Notes: generated from the sequence alone by a model not told the origin. A stretch of DNA of 64,000 nucleotides from Clostridiaceae bacterium (GCA_012521705.1 JAAYLX010000040.1:1-64000); one strand, 5' to 3'; shown: positions 10,452 to 19,478, counted from the first letter of the stretch. Numbers and translations are program-made.

Positions 10452-11183
10452 CTACATCCACGCCACAATGACCGTAATGTTATCGTTTCCGCCGCGTTCT
10501 TTCGCCAGTTCAACCAGGCTCTTGGCAATGTCTTCGTGTGGTTGTTCAAGAACAACTCTTAATATCTCTTCATCGCCTACATCTTCATAAAGTCCGTCTG
10601 TGCAAAAAACGTAAACATCATTAGGTTTAATGGGTGATACATAGAAATCAGGTAAAAAATTATCTTTAAAGCCAAGTGCTCTTGTTATCCTGTGTCTTTT
10701 AGGATGACGGACCGCTTCATCAGAACTGATAATACCGTCTTTAACCAGCTCTGCGACATAGGAATGGTCCTGAGTGATTCTTGTTATCTGGTTGTCGCGG
10801 ATGAGGTAAACACGACAGTCACCTATATGGGCTATATGAAGGTTGTCATTGAGAACAACCCCGACAGACAGAGTTGTTCCGCTGTCAAGCCCACCGAAAT
10901 TCTTATTTGAAAAATCCATTATTTTATTGTTTATTACACGGATACGCTCAGTAAGAAGAGTTTGAATATCACTGGAAGAAGTGTCCTTAGAGACACATTC
11001 AAGAACCATTGATGATATTTCTTCAACAGCAATACGGCTGGCTTCTTCCCCGGCCATATGTCCACCCATTCCGTCGGCAATAATGAATCCGATGGGTTCG
11101 CCGTCCTTATCCAGAACTATGTTCCAGTTGTCTTCATTCTTTTCACGCTTCAGACCAATATCGCTCAGAGCTGAATACCTCAC
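10452..11183 (-). CDS. prpC: PP2C-family protein serine/threonine phosphatase
   Basis: A Mn/Mg-dependent phosphatase that reverses PrkC phosphorylation. Its 243 residues are the standard stand-alone bacterial PPM length. Metal-site motifs are visible: ADGMGGH near residue 39, GDCRVYLI, FCTDGLYE and GGNDNITVI at the C-terminus. There is no membrane segment, so it acts in the cytoplasm on PrkC and its substrates. It has 2 bases to rlmN and 21 bases to prkC, all on the minus strand. This is the classic paired phosphatase-kinase arrangement. Confidence 0.94.
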   Translation of the reverse strand: MRYSALSDIGLKREKNEDNWNIVLDKDGEPIGFIIADGMGGHMAGEEASRIAVEEISSMVLECVSKDTSSSDIQTLLTERIRVINNKIMDFSNKNFGGLDSGTTLSVGVVLNDNLHIAHIGDCRVYLIRDNQITRITQDHSYVAELVKDGIISSDEAVRHPKRHRITRALGFKDNFLPDFYVSPIKPNDVYVFCTDGLYEDVGDEEILRVVLEQPHEDIAKSLVELAKERGGNDNITVIVAWM

Positions 11184-11185
11184 AT

Positions 11186-12232
11186 TTACACCTTCCTGTT
11201 TTCCTCAATGGTATTTCTGCGCAACTGCCCGCAAGCTGCCATAATATCGCTTCCCAATTCCCTTCTCACTGTCACAGGTATATGGTTGTCTTCAAGCACC
11301 TTTTTGAACTCTTCAATTCGAGGTCTTGTGCTCTTGTCAAAATTAGTGCCTTCAACTGTATTTACAGGTATCAGGTTTACATGGCATAAAGTGCCTTTAA
11401 TTCTTTCGGCGAGCATCTTTGCATACTCAGGTGAATCATTTACATCCTTGATTAAGGAGTATTCATAAGTGACCCGCCTCGAAGTAATTTTAGCATATTC
11501 ATTGCAGGCATCAAGAAGTTCTTCGAAATTCCATTTCCTTGCGACAGGCATTGTCCTTTCCCTCACCTGGTTGTTGGGTGCATGCAGGGAGATGGACAAA
11601 TTTACTGGTATTCCTTCATGAGCAAAATCAAGAATACGCGGTACAATGCCGCAAGTTGACACTGTCATTTTCCTGAAGCTTATATTTAAAGTATCTTCCC
11701 TGTTAATACGCCTCAAAAAAGCCATAACATTGTCATAGTTGTCAAAGGGCTCACCGATTCCCATAAATACAACATGGCTGATTCTTTCCCCGATGTCATT
11801 GCAGATGGAAAGAATCTGGGCGAGCATTTCTCCAACCGTCAGGTTCCTCACCAGGCCAAGCGGCGCTGAAGCACAAAACTTGCAGCCCATTCTGCACCCG
11901 ACCTGTGTTGAAAGGCATACCGAATAACCGTAATGGTATTTCATGAGCACACTTTCAACAATATTCCCATCATGCAGCTTCATCAGGTATTTACGAGTAC
12001 CGTCTATTTTCGAAACAAGTTTTTTTATTACAGTTACGCCGCCCGCCGTAAAGTGTTCGCCAAGCTTTTGACGCATTTCTTTGGGCAGGTTGCTCATTTG
12101 CTCAAAATCAAGCTGTCCCGAATAAAGCCATTTATATACCTGTTTAGCCCTGAACGGCTGAAAACCCAACTTTTCAAAGGCTTCGGTGATTTCCTCCAGG
12201 GTCATATCCAGCAGATCTTGTTTTTTGTTCAT
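11186..12232 (-). CDS. rlmN: dual-specificity 23S rRNA/tRNA (adenine-C2)-methyltransferase RlmN
   Basis: A radical-SAM enzyme that makes m2A at A2503 of 23S rRNA and position 37 of some tRNAs. The Fe-S motif C-x3-C-x2-C reads CRMGCKFC. The cysteine that forms the covalent intermediate is near the C-terminus in AACGQL, and GIGEP is present. The frame opens at 12250, but ATG 12232 follows a clear AGGAGG six bases upstream, giving 348 residues, the usual length. First gene of the rlmN-prpC-prkC-rsgA-rpe-thiN run. Confidence 0.95.
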   Translation of the reverse strand: MNKKQDLLDMTLEEITEAFEKLGFQPFRAKQVYKWLYSGQLDFEQMSNLPKEMRQKLGEHFTAGGVTVIKKLVSKIDGTRKYLMKLHDGNIVESVLMKYHYGYSVCLSTQVGCRMGCKFCASAPLGLVRNLTVGEMLAQILSICNDIGERISHVVFMGIGEPFDNYDNVMAFLRRINREDTLNISFRKMTVSTCGIVPRILDFAHEGIPVNLSISLHAPNNQVRERTMPVARKWNFEELLDACNEYAKITSRRVTYEYSLIKDVNDSPEYAKMLAERIKGTLCHVNLIPVNTVEGTNFDKSTRPRIEEFKKVLEDNHIPVTVRRELGSDIMAACGQLRRNTIEENRKV

Positions 12233-12359
12233 TAATCCTCCTGAAGCCAATGTGCCATAACCACCAAATTAAGGATTATGACGCACCTTTATGCATTATA
12301 CATTATTTTTAATACCTGCTCAAGTTCCGGCGATCAGCTGTAATATAGCCTTCTTGAGG

Positions 12360-13298
12360 TTATAAAACCTTCTTCATCAGCCGGACAAAATTGCCTCCAG
12401 CGATTGCTTTTACCTGGTCTTCGGAGTAATTGAGTCTAAGAAGTGCTTCTATTATGTCATTAAAATTCTCGACACCGGTCATCCCCTGGGGCAGGGTTTC
12501 GACCCCGTCCAAATCGGCGCCGAATCCGACACAAGAGATTCCAGCCAATGCCGAAATATGCTCTATATGTCTGATTATATCCAATATTTGTGCATTTCCC
12601 GTATTAATCAGGAAGTCTGAATAAAAATTAATACCTATTACTCCACCTTTTTCAGCAATCATTTTTATCTGAGCATCGGCAAGATTCCGCTTATGGCTGC
12701 AAAGCGACCTTGCATTGCTGTGGGAGGCTATAACAGGTTTGGATGATATACTCATAACTTCTTCGAAAGTTTTGTCGGAAGAATGGGACACGTCAATTAT
12801 CATCCCCAGCCTTTCCGCTTCTTTGACAACCTCAACTCCAAAATCGGAAAGTCCATTGTATGGGTTCTGTCCGGCTACGCTGTCACATACGTCATTATCA
12901 TAATTCCAGACCAGGGTAAGTATCCTTAAGCCAAGGTCATACAGCCTTTTTAGCTCGGACAGGGAACCTCCCAGAATTTCTGCTCCTTCAGCCTCCAAAA
13001 TTCCGTACACCTTGTCAGTTGAAAGCTTTTCACAGCATTCTTCAAGGTCTTCTTTTCTGCGAATAAGCTTTAATTTGTCCGGAAAATCCCGTTCAGCCTT
13101 TAATATGGTGTTAATCTGTTCTTCCATGTGAATTTTTGCAATATTTCTTGGAAAGCTTTCATTGAATGCTGAAAATACCTGTATAAAAGGTCCGTTTGAC
13201 AGCGCCCTTCGGGAATCCCAGTGATGTGTGTTGCTGAATAATTCTTCAGGGGATTTAACCTTGTACAATATGTCGCAATGCGCGTCAAAAAACAACAT
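12360..13298 (-). CDS. membrane-dipeptidase-type (M19) zinc dipeptidase
   Basis: A peptidase M19 family protein of 312 residues that hydrolyses dipeptides, often including D-amino-acid ones. The dinuclear zinc ligands are visible: H-x-D in DAHCD at the N-terminus, Glu in LEAEGAE, His in DVSHSSD, His in ASHSNAR and Asp in GADLDG. No signal peptide is seen, so it is probably cytoplasmic despite the family name. The frame opens at 13340. ATG 13298 is preferred because AGAGGT lies nine bases upstream and the protein then begins just before the catalytic strand. It is a single gene between rlmN and yraN. Confidence 0.88.
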   Translation of the reverse strand: MLFFDAHCDILYKVKSPEELFSNTHHWDSRRALSNGPFIQVFSAFNESFPRNIAKIHMEEQINTILKAERDFPDKLKLIRRKEDLEECCEKLSTDKVYGILEAEGAEILGGSLSELKRLYDLGLRILTLVWNYDNDVCDSVAGQNPYNGLSDFGVEVVKEAERLGMIIDVSHSSDKTFEEVMSISSKPVIASHSNARSLCSHKRNLADAQIKMIAEKGGVIGINFYSDFLINTGNAQILDIIRHIEHISALAGISCVGFGADLDGVETLPQGMTGVENFNDIIEALLRLNYSEDQVKAIAGGNFVRLMKKVL

Positions 13299-13408
13299 GC
13301 TATATTGACCTCTTTCAGTATTCTTAAATCTTGTTTCCACTTATTCTCAAAGCCAAATCAGTATAAAATATCTATACACCAATTTCAATTGTCTTAACTC
13401 TGACAATA

Positions 13409-13768
13409 TCAAAAAGCATTCTGGATAATTTGTATATCCTTAACAATACCGTCCCTTGTCATAAAAAGCTCAGCCACATCAAACCTCACAGGAGTGTCAT
13501 AAATCCTGTATTTCTGCATATAGACCTGGGATAGTTTTCTTATGGTCTCCTGTTTTAAAGGTGACACAGCCTGTGCGGGGGTACCGTAAATATCGCTGCT
13601 GCGGGCTTTTACTTCAATAAAGCACAAGTAATCCCCGTCCCGGGCGATTATGTCTATTTCACCCATTCTTCCCACTCTGAAGTTTCTGGCTACAATTTTA
13701 TATCCTCTTTCCACAAGGCAGGCAATTGCTGCCTCTTCACCCATTGTCCCAAGTTTCCGGTTATTCAT
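13409..13768 (-). CDS. YraN family (UPF0102) putative endonuclease-fold protein
   Basis: A protein of 119 residues with the UPF0102 restriction-endonuclease-like fold. The start is NRKLGTMGEEAAIACL, followed by the core GEIDIIARD and CFIEVKARS, which supply the acidic and lysine residues of a PD-(D/E)xK site. The function is not firmly known. It is normally found near rnhB in Firmicutes, as here. The start overlaps the end of the upstream FlhB-like gene by 8 bases, so it is co-transcribed and probably coupled. Confidence 0.88.
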   Translation of the reverse strand: MNNRKLGTMGEEAAIACLVERGYKIVARNFRVGRMGEIDIIARDGDYLCFIEVKARSSDIYGTPAQAVSPLKQETIRKLSQVYMQKYRIYDTPVRFDVAELFMTRDGIVKDIQIIQNAF

Positions 13769-14099
13769 TTAGATATCTCCGCGCAAAAGATTCGTCAAGC
13801 CTGCTGATAAAGGCAAGCACCTCTGCCACAACCCCGTAGAGCTCCTCAGGGATTTCGCTTCCCAGGGATATTCTTGACAGGGATTCTGCCAGGTGTTCGT
13901 CTTCATAGACCGGGATTTTGGCTTCTTTGGCCTTATCAATTATTTTCTCGGCTATTAGTCCCTTTCCGCTTGCCACTACTATTGGGGCTTTGTCCTCACC
14001 CTGAGTATATTTTAAGGCGGAAGCCTTTTTTATTTTTTGAGCCTCATTATTTGACGGTTTATCAATTCTTTCGGTTCCTTCTTTGCCGGTTGACGCCAC
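13761..14099 (-). CDS. stand-alone FlhB C-terminal-domain protein (YlqH-like)
   Basis: The 112 residues match only the cytoplasmic C-terminal domain of the flagellar/type III export switch FlhB. The match includes ALKYTQGEDKAPIVVASGKG and the closing GSEIPEELYGVVAEVLAF. The autocleavage motif NPTH of true FlhB is absent: the sequence goes straight from KKASALKY. There is no membrane segment. Bacillus YlqH is the same kind of orphan and lies in the same place (rbgA-rnhB-ylqG-ylqH). GTG 14099 has GGAGG nine bases upstream. The role is unknown. It could be a soluble decoy or partner of the export apparatus, but that is inference. Confidence 0.85.
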   Translation of the reverse strand: MASTGKEGTERIDKPSNNEAQKIKKASALKYTQGEDKAPIVVASGKGLIAEKIIDKAKEAKIPVYEDEHLAESLSRISLGSEIPEELYGVVAEVLAFISRLDESFARRYLNE

Positions 14100-14116
14100 A
14101 ATATTACGCCTCCATG

Positions 14117-15727
14117 TTAAATAATGAGATCAACTTTTGATTTAAGGCCAAGAATTTTCTCTGCTTCAGTTTCGGTATTTACTATGTTTGTCCTTGGCTT
14201 TTCCAATAGCCTGCATTTCATGTCTGCAAGCTTATATCCTTTATCCAGCAATCTGTCGTACAAAACCCTGTAGTTTTCCTTTATAAGATTAATCAGTTCT
14301 TCTTTTTCCACCCTGAAACTTATTGTCACGCATTTATTTGTTGAATTAATGAATGATTCTATAAGGCCAAGGGCTTGAGTGGTCAGGGAAATGAGAAGAG
14401 TAAAGTTGTTCTCGTCAACTTTCTTTTTCCTTCCCCTCCGCTTCATGATATAAAGCTCTCCATCAGTGCTGCTGTTGTTTATTTTAAGTGGAACATGCAT
14501 CACCAGATTATAGGTATTGATTTGGGAGAAAAACCGCAAAACCTGATTAATCTCCCTGAATTCAGGAAGAGTATTTGTATTGTTTCCGGCCTGGTTTAAT
14601 ACCTTTTCAGAAAACTTCATTACATCTTCAAGAGCCTTCATTTTTACTTTTATACTTGAATCCTCCGGAACACCCTTCTCAATCTTTAATATGGCCTTGT
14701 CAAGCATTCTGTCCAGGAGAGCCTCAATTTCCTTTAAATCACCGGATTCAGCCTTCTGCGCCCTTGTATGTATTCCCTCCAATGTTTTGTTTATTAACTT
14801 TAAGATATTGTCCTGGATTTTTGGATTTATTGCAGCTTCTTTTTCCCCGACCTGTCCATCAATAAATGCATCCGAATTCCGGATGGAATTCAAAATATTC
14901 TTCATGAGGTTTTCTACATCTGTCTTTAGCCCGGTAATACTTCTGCCATTCTGCATTTCGTCCAACAGTATTTTGGTCAGGGTTCCGGATATATTGGACA
15001 CAACAGAGTCCTTGACAGAGTCAGGAAATTGCGCCAATTCCCGCTCCAGAAGCGCAGATAGGTCATTTATTTCCCGGGATATTATTTGAGGTGTAAGTAT
15101 CTCGGACCTTGCAGAATCGTCCATTCCTGAAATAATGTCCATAAGTCCGTTTTTCAGATTCAGGAGATTCTCATTGAGATTATATTCATGCTGAGAAATC
15201 TTTTCAAATACCTTCAGCATTTCAATATCTGAATTAAGTCCATTAGCGGATATAAAGGCCGCTTCCCGGGTTGAAAGGTCCGGGATATCTTTAAGAAGGC
15301 CAAGTACATCGGTGATATTCCTGCTGTCAGGCTTAATGTCAAAGGACAATAATTGTTGGGTTATATCATTTATAAGAGCACTATCCGCATTGATTCTTCC
15401 CTCTTTTGCGGAAGAATTTCCAGAGAGAAATTTTGCATCCTGGTTGGATATACCGTCGGATAATGATATTATTCTTGCAGTCGGCCGGCCATTTATCGGT
15501 TCTCCAATTTCGAGGGTAATAAGGTCATTGGGACGAGCGTTGAAATTATCAGGAACCTTGCAGGTCAAGGAAGTTCCGTCAAGGAGTTTCAACAGGAGCA
15601 TACTGTTTTCGAGGGACATAACCCTTCCCTCAAGAACATCTCCGGCATTTAATCTTTCAGCCAAGACTCTTGTCAATACCTGGAATATATTCTGCTGGAC
15701 CTGGGGCGGAAGTTTTATTCCGTCCAT
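14117..15727 (-). CDS. YlqG-like protein, possibly related to flagellar hook-length control
   Basis: A protein of 536 residues, mostly helical and polar, without signal peptide or membrane helix. It occupies the position of Bacillus ylqG, between rnhB and the FlhB-like gene. The C-terminal third, about 400-490 (for example HVPLKINNSSTDGELYIMKRR), resembles the globular C-terminal domain of FliK-type hook-length proteins, which bind FlhB C-domains. I see this as a pattern and cannot align it. The N-terminus has a small beta-rich stretch (about 30-90). A function together with the next gene is plausible because the two are 17 bases apart. AGGTGA precedes ATG 15727. Confidence 0.7.
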   Translation of the reverse strand: MDGIKLPPQVQQNIFQVLTRVLAERLNAGDVLEGRVMSLENSMLLLKLLDGTSLTCKVPDNFNARPNDLITLEIGEPINGRPTARIISLSDGISNQDAKFLSGNSSAKEGRINADSALINDITQQLLSFDIKPDSRNITDVLGLLKDIPDLSTREAAFISANGLNSDIEMLKVFEKISQHEYNLNENLLNLKNGLMDIISGMDDSARSEILTPQIISREINDLSALLERELAQFPDSVKDSVVSNISGTLTKILLDEMQNGRSITGLKTDVENLMKNILNSIRNSDAFIDGQVGEKEAAINPKIQDNILKLINKTLEGIHTRAQKAESGDLKEIEALLDRMLDKAILKIEKGVPEDSSIKVKMKALEDVMKFSEKVLNQAGNNTNTLPEFREINQVLRFFSQINTYNLVMHVPLKINNSSTDGELYIMKRRGRKKKVDENNFTLLISLTTQALGLIESFINSTNKCVTISFRVEKEELINLIKENYRVLYDRLLDKGYKLADMKCRLLEKPRTNIVNTETEAEKILGLKSKVDLII

Positions 15728-15743
15728 AAAAATTCACCTGCTT

Positions 15744-16508
15744 TTAGACAATATTACCGGTAAAGCTTCTTCGATGTACAGGGCATAAACCTTTCTCTTT
15801 AATAGCCAGAATATGCTCTTTGGTTCCGTAGCCTTTGTGTTTGGAAAAGCCATAGCCTGAATATTCCCTGTCCAGCTCCTCCATAATTCTGTCCCTGGTC
15901 ACTTTGGCCAATATTGAAGCTGCTGCAACAGAGATTGAATTTTCGTCAGCTTTTGCTACAACTTTTTGAGGGATATGTACAGGTAATTTTACCGCGTCTA
16001 TTATAAGATAATCAGGCTTAATGCTCATGTTTTCTATGGCAAGCTGCATAGCCTTTTTGGTAGCTTCATAAATATTGATTTCATCAATTGTCTTGTTGTC
16101 CACAATTCCGATACCATAAGCCACAGCTTTTTCCCTGATTTCATCAAAAAGTTTATCCCTCATGGCAGGGCTTAGCTTCTTGGAATCATTGATTTTATTT
16201 AGCAAAATTCCCGGCGGAAGAATAGCGCATGCCGCAACTACCGGCCCTGCCAAAGGTCCTCTTCCCGCTTCGTCAATTCCGCCGACAAACTGAAAGCCCT
16301 GGGAATAGGCCTCAAGTTCCATGACTGAGATAGCCATGAGCCGTTCATTTTCCTTTCGCATTTCTTCAACTTTCTTATAGTATTTATCGGCAAGTTTCTT
16401 AACTTGCTCCCCATAATTTTCGGATATCTCCAATAACCAGCGAAAGGCCTCTTCGGCCTCCATTCTTTCAGCCTGCTCCTTGATGGCTTTAAACGTCAGC
16501 TTCTTCAT
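15744..16508 (-). CDS. rnhB: ribonuclease HII
   Basis: Cleaves the RNA strand of RNA-DNA hybrids and removes single ribonucleotides from DNA. The catalytic domain begins near residue 70 with GGIDEAGRGPLAGPV (the Asp-Glu pair). The third acid is in LIIDAVK, and the C-terminal part has KHKGYGTKEH. The N-terminal extension of about 70 helical residues is typical of Bacillus-type RNase HII (254 residues in all). The start lies inside the 3' end of rbgA (20-base overlap), with GGAG before ATG 16508. Confidence 0.94.
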   Translation of the reverse strand: MKKLTFKAIKEQAERMEAEEAFRWLLEISENYGEQVKKLADKYYKKVEEMRKENERLMAISVMELEAYSQGFQFVGGIDEAGRGPLAGPVVAACAILPPGILLNKINDSKKLSPAMRDKLFDEIREKAVAYGIGIVDNKTIDEINIYEATKKAMQLAIENMSIKPDYLIIDAVKLPVHIPQKVVAKADENSISVAAASILAKVTRDRIMEELDREYSGYGFSKHKGYGTKEHILAIKEKGLCPVHRRSFTGNIV

Positions 16509-17367
16509 CGGTTTTCTCCTTTGGTGGATATTCGAGAGTGATTTTACCTAATTTGCCTCCTCTGAATTCGTCCAGAACTATACCGGCAATCCTGTAAAGG
16601 TCCACTTCTCCTCCCGAGACGAGACAGCCTCTCTTTTTGCCCGCCTCATTCAGAATCTCAAACCCTGTTTTGCCTTCTATATCAGTTAATTTGTATCTTT
16701 CCTTGATATTTTCAGGATAGAGGATTGCCAGCTTTTCAAACAATTTGGAAGCAAGCTCGGCAGTGTCCATAATCTCATCCTTTATGGCACCTGTAAAGGC
16801 AAGGTTAAGGCCGATTTCCTGATCTTCAAACTTGGGCCACAGAATACCCGGGGTGTCCAACAGCTGAATCTCGGGATTAATACGGACCCACTGCTTATTC
16901 TTTGTTACACCGGGCTTGTCCCCTGTCTGGGCGCTTGCTTTTCCGGATATTTTATTTATAAAGGCTGATTTACCCACATTGGGAATACCCACTATCATTG
17001 TTTTGATGGGCCTTTGCAACCGCCCTCTCATTTGAGCGGATGCAAGTTTTTTTTGCGTAAGCTTTTTAAGCATGTTTTTAAGCTCATTCAAACCGGCACC
17101 GGTAATGGCATTGGTATAAATAACTTCGGTTCCTTTGGAAGCAAAGTATTCCGCCCACAATTTATTCATTTTGGGATCGGACAAATCGCTCTTGTTAAGG
17201 GCAACCACCCTGGGCTTTGACCCCAGAAGGGAATCTATTTCAGGATTCTGGCTCGACAGAGGAATCCTTGCATCAAGAAGCTCAATTACCACATCAACAA
17301 GTTTCAGGTTTTCGGATATAAGGCGTCTGGTCTTGGCCATATGGCCGGGAAACCATTGTATAATCAC
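16489..17367 (-). CDS. rbgA: ribosome biogenesis GTPase RbgA (YlqF)
   Basis: A circularly permuted GTPase needed for late 50S assembly, acting around L16. Motif order is G4 LNKSDLSD, G1 GIPNVGKSAF, G3 LDTPGIL, then a C-terminal helical RNA-binding domain. The protein starts IIQWFPGHMAKTRR, matching Bacillus RbgA. The open frame begins at a TTG (17376) that abuts the ribosome binding site. GTG at 17367, nine bases after AGGGAG, gives the family N-terminus and is preferred (292 residues). It overlaps rnhB by 20 bases. Confidence 0.93.
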   Translation of the reverse strand: MIIQWFPGHMAKTRRLISENLKLVDVVIELLDARIPLSSQNPEIDSLLGSKPRVVALNKSDLSDPKMNKLWAEYFASKGTEVIYTNAITGAGLNELKNMLKKLTQKKLASAQMRGRLQRPIKTMIVGIPNVGKSAFINKISGKASAQTGDKPGVTKNKQWVRINPEIQLLDTPGILWPKFEDQEIGLNLAFTGAIKDEIMDTAELASKLFEKLAILYPENIKERYKLTDIEGKTGFEILNEAGKKRGCLVSGGEVDLYRIAGIVLDEFRGGKLGKITLEYPPKEKTDEEADV

Positions 17368-17441
17368 AGTCTTCAACTCCCTGATATAAAGAATTGCTGT
17401 TTAAATCCTTGTATTGTTCTATTGTAACCCAAAAATGGACA

Positions 17442-17476
17442 AACAAAAAGAGGACCTTAGGTCCCCTCTTGTTTTC
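17442..17476 (-). terminator. terminator of rplS
   Basis: Immediately after the rplS stop the minus strand reads GAGG-G-GACC, a short loop, then GGTCCTC followed by TTTTTGTTT. The stem carries one bulged G. The position between rplS and rbgA means rbgA needs read-through or its own promoter. Confidence 0.7.
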
Positions 17477-17477
17477 A

Positions 17478-17834
17478 TTAATCTTTGGAAGCTGCGAGAT
17501 CTTCCTTAACTTTTGCTCTCTTACCGACTCTTGAACGCAGGTAATAGAGTTTAGCCCTTCTTACCTTACCTCTTCTGATGATCTCGATTGAGTCGACGTT
17601 GGGAGAATGGAGTGGGAATACTCTTTCAACGCCAATGCCGTAAGAAAGTCTTCTTACTGTAACAGTCTGTCTGATGCTGGTTCCACGCATTGCGATGATT
17701 GTTCCCTCAAAAGCCTGAATTCTCTGGCGGTTTCCTTCCTTAACCTTAACGTTGACTCTTACATAGTCACCAATCTTCAGATTTGGAAGGTTCTGTTTCA
17801 TGCCTTCTTGTTCGATTGCACGAATGATATCCAT
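17478..17834 (-). CDS. rplS: 50S ribosomal protein L19
   Basis: Structural protein of the large subunit at the 30S-50S interface; 118 residues, normal. Diagnostic segments are [29 protein letters not shown] and [11 protein letters not shown], with [11 protein letters not shown] at the end. AGGAGG precedes ATG 17834. In many Firmicutes trmD lies directly upstream. Here the upstream neighbour is the divergent asd gene, and the gene has its own promoter and a possible leader. Confidence 0.97.
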   Translation of the reverse strand: MDIIRAIEQEGMKQNLPNLKIGDYVRVNVKVKEGNRQRIQAFEGTIIAMRGTSIRQTVTVRRLSYGIGVERVFPLHSPNVDSIEIIRRGKVRRAKLYYLRSRVGKRAKVKEDLAASKD

Positions 17835-17854
17835 TTTCTTTCCTCCTAAGTCAT

Positions 17855-17940
17855 AGAGCGTTCATGTCTGTATTATTTAATATATAACTAATTTCATATT
17901 ATATCCTTTTCAGGCAGAGGACCGCTCTGTATTCACGCCG
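17855..17940 (-). ncRNA. possible L19 autoregulatory mRNA leader
   Basis: The transcript from the rplS promoter has a leader of about 100 bases. Within it AGAGCG (17923-17928, read on the minus strand) can pair with CGCTCT (17855-17860, just before the ribosome binding site). A local hairpin (CAGAG-CTCTG) uses the same bases. Long-range pairing next to the ribosome binding site is typical of ribosomal-protein leaders, and an L19 leader family is known in Firmicutes. I cannot confirm a match to that family. Confidence 0.4.
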
Positions 17941-17944
17941 TAAT

Positions 17945-17973
17945 ATTTTATCATGGTTGTCTCAAAAAGTAAA
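17945..17973 (-). promoter_or_regulatory. promoter of rplS
   Basis: TTTACT (17968-17973) and TAAAAT (17945-17950) are separated by exactly 17 bases on the minus strand, about 110 bases before the L19 start codon. The 448-base gap 17835-18282 holds this promoter, the L19 leader and the asd promoter. I see no gene in it. Confidence 0.65.
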
Positions 17974-18151
17974 CTGTCTGCTATCAAAATTTTCTTTTTA
18001 TGTTCTCAAAATAGCATGACCAGTGTCGGTCTTTATAAAAAGATATTATACCAAAACATATAATAAATAAAGGGCTGTTTCAACATTCAGGATACTATTA
18101 AAAACTCTAAACACTGCTGTCATGTTAGTGTAATAAAGTATGATTTGTATA

Positions 18152-18180
18152 TTGAACTGATAAAACATATCCTTTATAAT
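18152..18180 (+). promoter_or_regulatory. promoter of asd
   Basis: TTGAAC (18152-18157) and TATAAT (18175-18180) with a 17-base spacer give a strong SigA-type promoter about 100 bases before asd. The short leader shows no lysine riboswitch. Confidence 0.75.
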
Positions 18181-18282
18181 TAGAAAAACTATAAAATATT
18201 AATATACTAAAGTTAAGGCAGAAAATGCAGCAGGAAGAGTCTTTCAATAATATATAGCAGTAGCCGGAAAGGAGCAGTATAT

Positions 18283-19368
18283 ATGTCAGAAAAATTAAAA
18301 GTTGGTATAGTTGGCGGAACCGGAATGGTAGGACAAAGATTTATAGCTCTGCTTGAAAACCATCCCTGGTTCGAAGTAACCTCCATTGCAGCAAGCGCAA
18401 ATTCTGCAGGGAAAACTTATGAGGAAGCTACCAGCAACAGATGGAAACTTTCAACTCCCATGCCCGATGCAGTTAAGAAAATAGTGGTCAAGGATGCCTC
18501 CAGGGTAGAAGAAGTGGCTCAGGATGTGGATTTTGTTTTCTGTGCGGTAGACATGAAAAAAGATGAGCTTAAGGTTTTGGAAGAAGCTTACGCAAAAACC
18601 GGAACTCCTGTTGTGTCCAACAACTCCGCTCATCGCTGGACACCTGATGTTCCTATGGTTATACCCGAAATCAATCCTCAGCATATAGAGATTATTGAAC
18701 ATCAAAGAAAAAGATTGGGTACAACTACAGGCTTTATCGCTGTTAAGCCCAATTGCTCCATTCAAAGCTATGTTCCTGCATTGAATGCACTTATGGAATA
18801 CAAACCAAGCCGCGTTGTTGCCTGCACATACCAGGCCATCTCCGGAGCAGGCAAGACATTTAAAGATTGGCCTGAAATGGTTGACAACGTAATCCCATTT
18901 ATAGGCGGAGAAGAGGAAAAAAGCGAACATGAGCCATTGAGAATATGGGGACATATCGAAAACGGAACCATAGTTAAAGCCTCATCCCCTGTGATCACAA
19001 CCCAGTGCATCCGTGTACCGGTAACTGACGGTCATATGGCTGCAGTATTTGTTACCTTTGAGAAAAAACCGTCCAAGGAAGAGATTATCTCTCTGTGGAG
19101 GAACTTCAAAGGCAAGCCTCAGGAGCTTAACCTGCCCAGCGCTCCCAAACAGTTTATCACCTATTTTGAAGAGGACAACAGGCCTCAGACAAAACTTGAC
19201 CGGGATATTGAGAACGGCATGGGCGTCAGCGTTGGCAGACTTCGTGAGGATGTTTTGTATGATTATAAATTTGTCGGCCTCTCCCACAACACATTAAGAG
19301 GAGCTGCCGGCGGCGCAGTCCTGATTGCTGAGCTTTTAAAAGCTGAAGGATATATTCAGAAAAAATAA
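18283..19368 (+). CDS. asd: aspartate-semialdehyde dehydrogenase, archaeal/fungal-type subfamily
   Basis: Reduces aspartyl phosphate to aspartate semialdehyde with NADPH, the branch point to lysine/diaminopimelate, threonine and methionine. It has 361 residues. The NADP-binding loop is GGTGMVGQR, the catalytic cysteine is in KPNCSIQ, and the active-site histidine is in VTDGHMAAVF. The segment SNNSAHRW..PMVIPEINP is characteristic of the archaeal/HOM2 branch, not the Bacillus one. The residue after NCS is Ile where Thr is usual. GAAAGGAG precedes ATG 18283. It is a single gene standing where rimM-trmD would be expected in the ffh-rplS cluster. Confidence 0.93.
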   Translation: MSEKLKVGIVGGTGMVGQRFIALLENHPWFEVTSIAASANSAGKTYEEATSNRWKLSTPMPDAVKKIVVKDASRVEEVAQDVDFVFCAVDMKKDELKVLEEAYAKTGTPVVSNNSAHRWTPDVPMVIPEINPQHIEIIEHQRKRLGTTTGFIAVKPNCSIQSYVPALNALMEYKPSRVVACTYQAISGAGKTFKDWPEMVDNVIPFIGGEEEKSEHEPLRIWGHIENGTIVKASSPVITTQCIRVPVTDGHMAAVFVTFEKKPSKEEIISLWRNFKGKPQELNLPSAPKQFITYFEEDNRPQTKLDRDIENGMGVSVGRLREDVLYDYKFVGLSHNTLRGAAGGAVLIAELLKAEGYIQKK

Positions 19369-19449
19369 TACAATTGTCATGTACGCTGAAAAATATGGTG
19401 TATGTACTTATAAAGTACAGAAATAAAGGTAATATCTTTGAATACATGA

Positions 19450-19478
19450 AAAGAGACGGATAACCGTCTCTTTATTTT
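19450..19478 (+). terminator. terminator between asd and the metal ATPase gene
   Basis: AAGAGACGG / CCGTCTCTT forms a hairpin with a very short loop, followed by TTATTTTAT on the plus strand. It ends asd and can also serve the convergent cadA from the other side. Confidence 0.75.
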
